64,000 nucleotides of DNA, taken from contig CAJQUN010000022.1 in assembly GCA_907163345.1 (NCBI GenBank), positions 3,410,001-3,474,000 of the forward strand, read 5' to 3'. This document shows positions 58,353-64,000 of the stretch, piece by piece. The notes beneath the pieces were generated by a model that ran no database searches, was not told the DNA's origin, and saw only the letters and a program-made list of their open reading frames with translations. Position 1 is the stretch's first letter. Every line of letters starts with the position of its first letter. The stretch comes from Haberlea rhodopensis. Lineage: Eukaryota > Streptophyta > Magnoliopsida > Lamiales > Gesneriaceae. The translations under genes and the position numbers were made by a program.

Positions 58353-61300
58353 ATGGGTTTTGAAGGGTTTCGCAGCAGTAAGTTGGCTGTGCTGGTTAGA
58401 CACAGGCGTTCCAAGAGGTACCTTTCTACTCGCTTACTTTATTGTACTAAGCAGTTTTATCTAGTATTAAGTTTATCTTTCTGAGCCATATTTCTTATCT
58501 CCATTCAGTTTTATCTGTTATTTCTGGAAATCTATTAGGAATTTGTTACATTTTAGAGGAGAAAATGGAGTCAGTGGGAGCTATGTAAAATCTTGATTCC
58601 TGGGTCATGTTTTGAGGATTTTTGGTTGTGTTCTTATTTCCAAATTCAGTTTCTGCAAGCTTATTTTGGTTTTGGATGATTGCATCGTATAGATGATATA
58701 TATGTTGAATTGAAACTTGTTTCATGCCACTGTACTGTAATGGCAGCTCCCCACTCAGCAGAGAACCTGAGGAAGATAACTTTGGACAATCTCATCAACA
58801 GAAGCTGGTAAGTTATGCTTATAGTGAACATTTTTCAAGAGAAACTTTTCCAATGCCCCATTCTCAATTCTGTATGGATTCAGATTATTCCAAAATTATC
58901 TATGTTTCAAGTTTATTTATTCGTTTTCATACAAAGAACTTTTCAAATCCCCACAGAAATAATTTGTTATCAGTTTAGTAGATATAATTCGCTGTTATCT
59001 CAAAGGTATGTATTAAATTGCAATCAGGAATTTTTTGGATTACAGGATGCACATGCAGGGCACTTACATGGCTGTAGCAGCAATACAAGTCATTTATCCA
59101 AATCTGAAATTCAAAATTCTTTGAGCCAAGAGGCATGCAAAAAAACTTTTTTTCTGCTCGCGGGTTAGTAGGTAGTGCTGTTAAATCCTTGAGAAATTTG
59201 TAATTTTTATTTTCTATGCAGATACTTCAGCTACAAAAAAGAGTTCAGGATCAAGTATCTGTTCGTTGTGCTATGGAAAAGGCACTTGGTTACAAGGCTT
59301 CATCCCATGATGTATATGAAACCGTTATTCCTAAGGTACATGTTGCTCTCACGCTTACAGGTTTTGATCTCATCAGTATTTGAAGTGTATTAAAGAAACA
59401 TTTGCTACCCAATTCTAGTCAGCTGCAGAACTCATTAAAGAAATTGCAGTATTGGAGCTAGAAGTTGAGCATTTAGAGCATCATCTTCTGTCATTGTATC
59501 GAAAAGCATTTGATCCACAAGTCGCTTCCTTAACCCCATCCAAGAAATATGGAGTAAAATCACCATTAGCGACCTCGAGAAGGAGGCGACTAGATTTTTC
59601 AAGAACAGATACATCGTCAGCAAAAGAGAAATTAGCACCTGAAATCGATGCTCATTCATTGTCTAAGCAAATCGGTGAAGATAATCTTGTCGAGTCGGTA
59701 GTTCAACGCTCCCACTCTTCACTCTCTCAACGTACAGCACCATCGAACAAAACTTCTCTTCGGACATGTCATTCTCAGCCATTGTCCATGATGGAGGTAT
59801 TCATTTTAAGCTCGGTTTATTATATTCAAGAGCTTACGGTATATGGTTCTAATCATTGTAAATTTTTAGACTAACTTGCTAAGTTTTGAACTTTTTACAG
59901 TATGCACAGAATACATCTTCAAATGTAATTAGTTTGGCAGAGCATCTTGGAACCCGTATTTCTGATCATTTACCAGAGACACCAAACAAGATTTCTGAAG
60001 AGATGGTCAAGTGCATGTGCAATATATATTACAAGCTTGTTGATCCTCCATCGGTACACCACAGCTACTCGTCGCCCACTTCATCTTTATCCTCTGTGGG
60101 TGCATTTTCTCCAAAATTTCCCACTGGCTTGGGGAGTCCTGGATTTAGAAACGATTCTTCCTTCGATATTCGGATGGATAATCCATTTCATGTGGAAGGG
60201 CTGAAAGATTTTAGTGGACCTTACAGCACAATGGTTGAAGTAAATTGTATATACAGAAATAGGGAGAAAATGAATGATATCGAATACTTGTTACGGGATT
60301 TTAGGTGAGGATACTCGAATTGTACCAAGTTTTTTTCCATAGATATGGTTCACCTCGATCAAGCCTGATATGAATTGAATTTATACTTTGCAGGTCACTT
60401 ATTTCTCGACTGGAAGAGATAGATCCCGGAAAGATGACACATGAGGAGAAACTGGCATTCTGGATCAATGTACACAATGCTTTGGTGATGCATGTATAAA
60501 CTCGAACAAATGATGTCGTTACGCCCTGACGAACTTATAAAGATTACAAGTTATGTATATCCTTTTTTTTTTTTTTTTCATTTTACAGGCGTTTTTGGTG
60601 TATGGCATCCCGGAAAACAAGATGAAGCGGATGTTTCTACTAATGAAGGTAAGAAACAAGAAATCAATCATTTACATCTCCCAGAAAAAGGCTCGGCTCG
60701 AAAAATTGATCTTACATTTGTATTTTCATAGGCTGCCTACAACATTGGAGGTCAAATAGTGAGTGCGGATATGATACAGAATTCTATCCTGGGAAGCCGA
60801 ATGTCTCATCCTGGACTGGTACGTTACCTGCATTGAATCTTGTTACATGTTCACATCATTCTTTCTGTATAAGTTGACGTTAGAACATTCGTTTATGGTG
60901 ATGAAATTTGCTCTTAATTCAGTGGCTTAGATTGCTATTTTCATCAAGAACAAAATTTAAAGCAAGTGATGCACGGCAAGCATACGCGATAGAACAATCC
61001 GAGCCCCTTCTGCACTTTGCTCTCTCAGCCGGGAGCCACTCCGATCCAGCAGTAATGAATCATCCACGCCCTTATTCTTAAACCTTATAGTTTCAACTTT
61101 TCTTGATCTTACAGGTTCGTATTTGTATATCATCAGGTTCGTAGATACACGCCGAAGAGGGTATATCATGAACTTGAAGCTGCAAAAGAAGAGTACATTC
61201 GAGCGACATTTGGTATACGAAAGGATAAAAAAATCGTCCTGCCGAAGATCGTGGAGTACTTCGCCAAGGAGTCAGGCCTCTGCACTACTGAGATAGTACA

Positions 61301-61445
61301 GATGATCCAAGAATCTTTACCTGAGTTTCTGAGGAAAACCATTAAGAGGAAATCCAAGCTTGCACAATCTTCGCGCAAAAACATCGAGTGGGTTCCGCAT
61401 AATTTTTCTTTCAGGTATCTAATATTGAAAGAGCTGGTGAAGTGA
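58353..61445 (+). CDS. DUF547 protein with MIP1-type leucine zipper (11 exons)
   Basis: I assign exons 58353-58417, 58747-58807, 59046-59132, 59222-59335, 59419-59796, 59901-60304, 60394-60493, 60589-60648, 60732-60818, 60923-61051 and 61137-61445. They give 597 aa in a single frame. The start MGFEGFRSSKLAV is typical. A leucine-zipper/MIP1-like region (about residues 65-150) has ILQLQKRVQDQVSVRCAMEKALGY and AVLELEVEHLEHHLLSLYRKAF. A Ser-rich linker follows, then the DUF547 domain (about 355-500) with EEKLAFWINVHNALVMHAFL, AAYNIGGQ and HPGLWLRLLF. The tail has LPKIVEYFAKESGL and WVPHNFSFRYLI. Molecular function is unknown; MIP1 relatives were tied to MADS-domain complexes. Intron 3 appears to use a GC donor. 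Confidence 0.93.
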
Positions 61446-61753
61446 AGATTGGCATAGGTTCATTCTTTATATTTATCACATTCCAAAATCTAGTTTTGCA
61501 CTGTAGATAAATCAAATCTCATATTTTATGTATATGTATATAACTATATTAAAAAAAACTCTTGACAGCACATGCAAGAAAATTAATGGTAAGCAGGCAG
61601 TGCTCGAGAAATTGAGTTTTAAACAAGAAAATTAGCTAGAAATGGAAATTCTACCATCGAGGACCAAAGTCAGACACAAACTTTATAGCAAAAATGATGA
61701 TTAAACGACTCCAAAAGACAACATTTGCTGCATAAAATTCATAGTACTCGATT
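61446..61753. other. Convergent 3' region
   Basis: Both flanking genes end here (DUF547 on plus, CAP on minus). It must hold both 3' UTRs; no other feature is seen. Confidence 0.55.
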
Positions 61754-62293
61754 CTAGTACGGTTTCTCTCCTACTACATTTCCAGGGGGATTATAGAAAC
61801 AAATGGTTAAACTAGAATGCTCTTTGGGACAAACAGCCTGCGCACACCCCAGTTCCTGCGAGTTCTTCCACACCACCTGCGTGTAAACCCCGCAGTGGTG
61901 GTCCGGTGCGCAAGAATTGTTAGCATAAGTGTAGAACTTCTTCTCCGCAACCCATGTCTCCACCGCGATGCGCGGCGTGACGGTGAAGCCACCGGCCCAG
62001 AGCTGGTTTCCGCCGTATTTGCTGTTGGCCAAGTTTGCGAAGCTGCAGTTTTGTTTATCCCTTTGGAGCCTCGCCGTAAGGCTGGCGGATTTGGCTAGTG
62101 GCTCGCTCCACACGAGGGGGGCGACACCTACTTCCGCCCTTACTTGGTTGTGGGCTTCAAGATACTCTTGGGTGGTGTTGGGCGGGGTCACCGCAGGAGT
62201 GGTAGGTGCTGCCGCCGCTGCCGGCGGCGGAGCTTGGGCTGAAGCCTGGGACAAGAGTAGTAGAGAAGTAAATATTGGCAAGACTAGTAGCAT
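61754..62293 (-). CDS. CAP-superfamily secreted protein (PR-1/STS14-like)
   Basis: An intronless 179-residue protein. A signal peptide (residues 1 to about 20, cleaved near SAQ/AP) and an Ala/Pro/Thr-rich linker (about 21-40) precede the CAP domain. CAP blocks are EAHNQVRAEVGVAPLVWSE (46-64), YGGNQLWAGG (93-102), CGVYTQVVWKNSQELGCA (134-151) and ICFYNPPGNVVGEKPY (164-179). Six Cys (83, 128, 134, 150, 155, 165) fit the three conserved disulfides. Two of the four cavity residues of PR-1 are changed: Gly94 where Glu is usual and Val136 where the second His is usual, as in the STS14-like branch. Probably apoplastic; function in defence or reproduction not shown. Confidence 0.95.
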   Translation of the reverse strand: MLLVLPIFTSLLLLSQASAQAPPPAAAAAPTTPAVTPPNTTQEYLEAHNQVRAEVGVAPLVWSEPLAKSASLTARLQRDKQNCSFANLANSKYGGNQLWAGGFTVTPRIAVETWVAEKKFYTYANNSCAPDHHCGVYTQVVWKNSQELGCAQAVCPKEHSSLTICFYNPPGNVVGEKPY

Positions 62294-62362
62294 CTTCGTT
62301 TTCTTTCTACTATGTTCAAATTATTTTTCAGGGATATACTTTGGAGATTGGCTTTGTGAAAC

Positions 62363-62374
62363 GTTTTATAAAAA
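62363..62374 (-). promoter_or_regulatory. TATA box of the CAP gene
   Basis: TTTTTTATAAAAC on the minus strand lies about 70-80 bp upstream of the start codon, a normal plant position. Confidence 0.6.
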
Positions 62375-63063
62375 AAATTAAAAAGTTGTTAAAGAAATTC
62401 AAAAAAATTAAAAAATTAATTTAAATATCCAAATTGATTTTAAGATGACACACAACAAATCATTAAGCCCGGCTATATTGGTTATATCAAAATATTTTAA
62501 TTTTTTTATACTTGATTTGGAAATATTATATTTTAGCTATACATTATTGAAAAAATTTGAGTTATACAAATAGATATTAAAATTCAATTATTAAAACATG
62601 TAATTTTTAATTTTTTTAATTAGAAAAGACGTTAATGGAGATTCGAACATGAAAACTCTGAAAATATAATTACTATAAACATCGTCAAATTTTAAATTAC
62701 TCTAAATAAATTAAATTATGTGTTTGGTATGAAGTTGATTGTGATGACTTTTGTATAGAAAATGCATGAAAATATGTGCAATGAGTTTGACTTGTTGATT
62801 GATAGGTAAGTGTGTCCCACGCACGTGAATTATAGGAACTCACACGTGACATTGTATTCATAAATAATATATGGGAGTAATGAATTATATAGCAAGAATT
62901 AAATGAAAATTTATGACTCCAACTGGAACTCTGAAAGTGTTGGTGAATAAATAAATCACATTCAATTCTTGAGATTACTTTTAAATTCTATTAAAATAAA
63001 AAAAAAATAAAATATTAATTTTCATTAACTGTTTATTTTTAATCTTGGTAAATGGCATATTAA
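62375..63063. other. AT-rich upstream region of the CAP gene
   Basis: A CACGTG occurs near 62823-62828 and ACACGTGA near 62842. No gene or repeat is recognised. Confidence 0.5.
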
Positions 63064-64000
63064 ATTTTTTTTGATAAGGCAAAACTTTTATTAATATTGA
63101 GCATAAAAGTGGTGCTCACCGTATTACACAATACCAAACAAAAATTAACATGCTGCAACAAGAAGAAAAAAAAAACAAATTTAAGTCGATATGTTATTGG
63201 TAAGCCACAAATCCTATAACATTTGTACAAATTTAACCCCAAGCACATACCTGGTTCTCGAAGTTGAATATTGTGTCAAGTATGAATTAACACAATCAAC
63301 AAATTTCATAATCTGATTTTAATATGATCAAGCAAGTTAGACAACGTATTATTCCCAAAAAAATATCTTGTCCCTATAGTTCCAAATTCCTCACATGATA
63401 CTCATCCAGAGATCTTTCCAAGCATCAACCCTACTTTTTGTTCTAATTAACCCTAAATGATACATCAGGTAATCCATCGGTACATTATGGCCTACGTACA
63501 TGAGTCCAAACCAACCATAACAACATGCCCAAATAAATGTGAAAATCGACATGTAAGAAAAATGTGTTGTATTTTCCTATGCTTCACTACAAAACATGCA
63601 AAGGAGATATTCATTTGTCAAAATTCATCTTCTATGGAGATTAAGCTTTGATGGGATCCGATCTTAAATCAACTTCCAAGCAAATGCCGCCAACTTATTT
63701 GGGGTCGCTTTACCCCAAACTGTTTTAAGAGCCTCTCGTACTATCAATCTGTATTTCAGCTTTACAAATAATGTTGTAAGCTACCTTCTTGAGAATAATC
63801 CATTTGTCTCGTCTCCAAATCATGGGTTCTCCAAGTTATGCCCAGATAGAACCTGTCAAGCAAAGATGATAAATTTAACAATATATCATCTTCCTACACA
63901 AACAAGCCTCTTTTCCACTTCCATTCCCAAACCCAAACACCCCCCTCTCAATGCCATTTGTCCGCCACTACACAATCCTTGTCCAAGGCAATGTTATAAA
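63064..64000 (-). mobile_element. LINE 3' end with zf-RVT remnant and poly-A, cut by window end
   Basis: Minus-strand translation shows the zf-RVT order VWGKATPNKLAAFAWKL, LTNEYLLCMFC and a following T-H-F/L-C-like block, all with stops. The strand's 3' end reads ATTAATAAAAGTTTTGCCTT, then an A-run (T-run at 63064-63072), the usual end of plant L1-type LINEs. The 5' part continues past the window. Confidence 0.85.

Noticed and set aside
61807..62381. Frames overlapping the CAP gene in other phases
   Set aside because: The minus-strand 179-aa frame has full family support; the rest are shadows.

Overview
This is a eukaryotic window from a flowering plant, most likely a eudicot. It is AT-rich and holds intron-containing genes whose products match plant-specific families (HOS3-type ELO protein, PQ-loop transporter, MIP1/DUF547 protein, STS14-like CAP protein). 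Between them lie plant LTR retrotransposons, hAT-type MITEs, SINE-like sequences and a LINE. An asterid is possible, but I cannot fix the species from sequence alone.

Layout. 1-5.4 kb: two Ty3/gypsy-type LTRs in opposite orientation, carrying clusters of a CGATCGATCG palindrome and a 39-bp minisatellite. 5.4-8.5 kb: a hAT-like MITE with a tRNA-like core, an array of 27-bp near-palindromes, a 119-bp copied fragment of the neighbouring ELO gene, and a dispersed repeat. 8.7-9.55 kb (-): an intact single-exon HOS3-like ELO gene. 10-14 kb (-): a decayed copia element whose gag is split by a 2,023-bp solo LTR with a perfect GAAGC target duplication. 14.3-15.7 kb: a large inverted repeat built of 27-bp palindromes. 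16.9-44.7 kb: a macrosatellite of 22 monomers (about 920-990 bp). Each monomer carries, on the minus strand, a promoter-like segment and a 66-codon tetraspanin N-terminus. One monomer is split by a young 6,267-bp copia element (37044-43310, TSD GTAAT). 45.1-47.1 kb: an LTR remnant and a frameshifted RMA-type RING E3 ligase pseudogene. 47.4-50.6 kb (-): an intact 12-exon PQ-loop gene with a hAT MITE in its third intron. 51-57.8 kb: SINE, LTR and dispersed-repeat debris. 58.35-61.45 kb (+): an 11-exon DUF547/MIP1-type gene. 61.75-62.29 kb (-): an intronless CAP (PR-1/STS14-like) gene. 63.06-64 kb (-): the 3' end of a LINE.

Four protein-coding genes look intact: ELO/HOS3-like, PQ-loop, DUF547 and CAP. 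From memory, Arabidopsis HOS3 (At4g36830), a PQ-loop gene (At4g36850) and a DUF547 gene (At4g37080) lie close together on chromosome 4. The window therefore probably represents an ancestral gene block expanded by repeats, with the tetraspanin array and its retrotransposon inserted between the first two genes. Nothing suggests the genes share a pathway.

The most unusual object is the tetraspanin-derived macrosatellite. Thirteen of 22 monomers keep the 66-codon frame open. Variant monomers recur in a B-C-F order that implies a three-unit higher-order repeat. Each monomer carries a G-box, a TATA-like motif, a start codon and a splice-donor-like GTAAGG, so the array could be a repeated set of minus-strand promoters.
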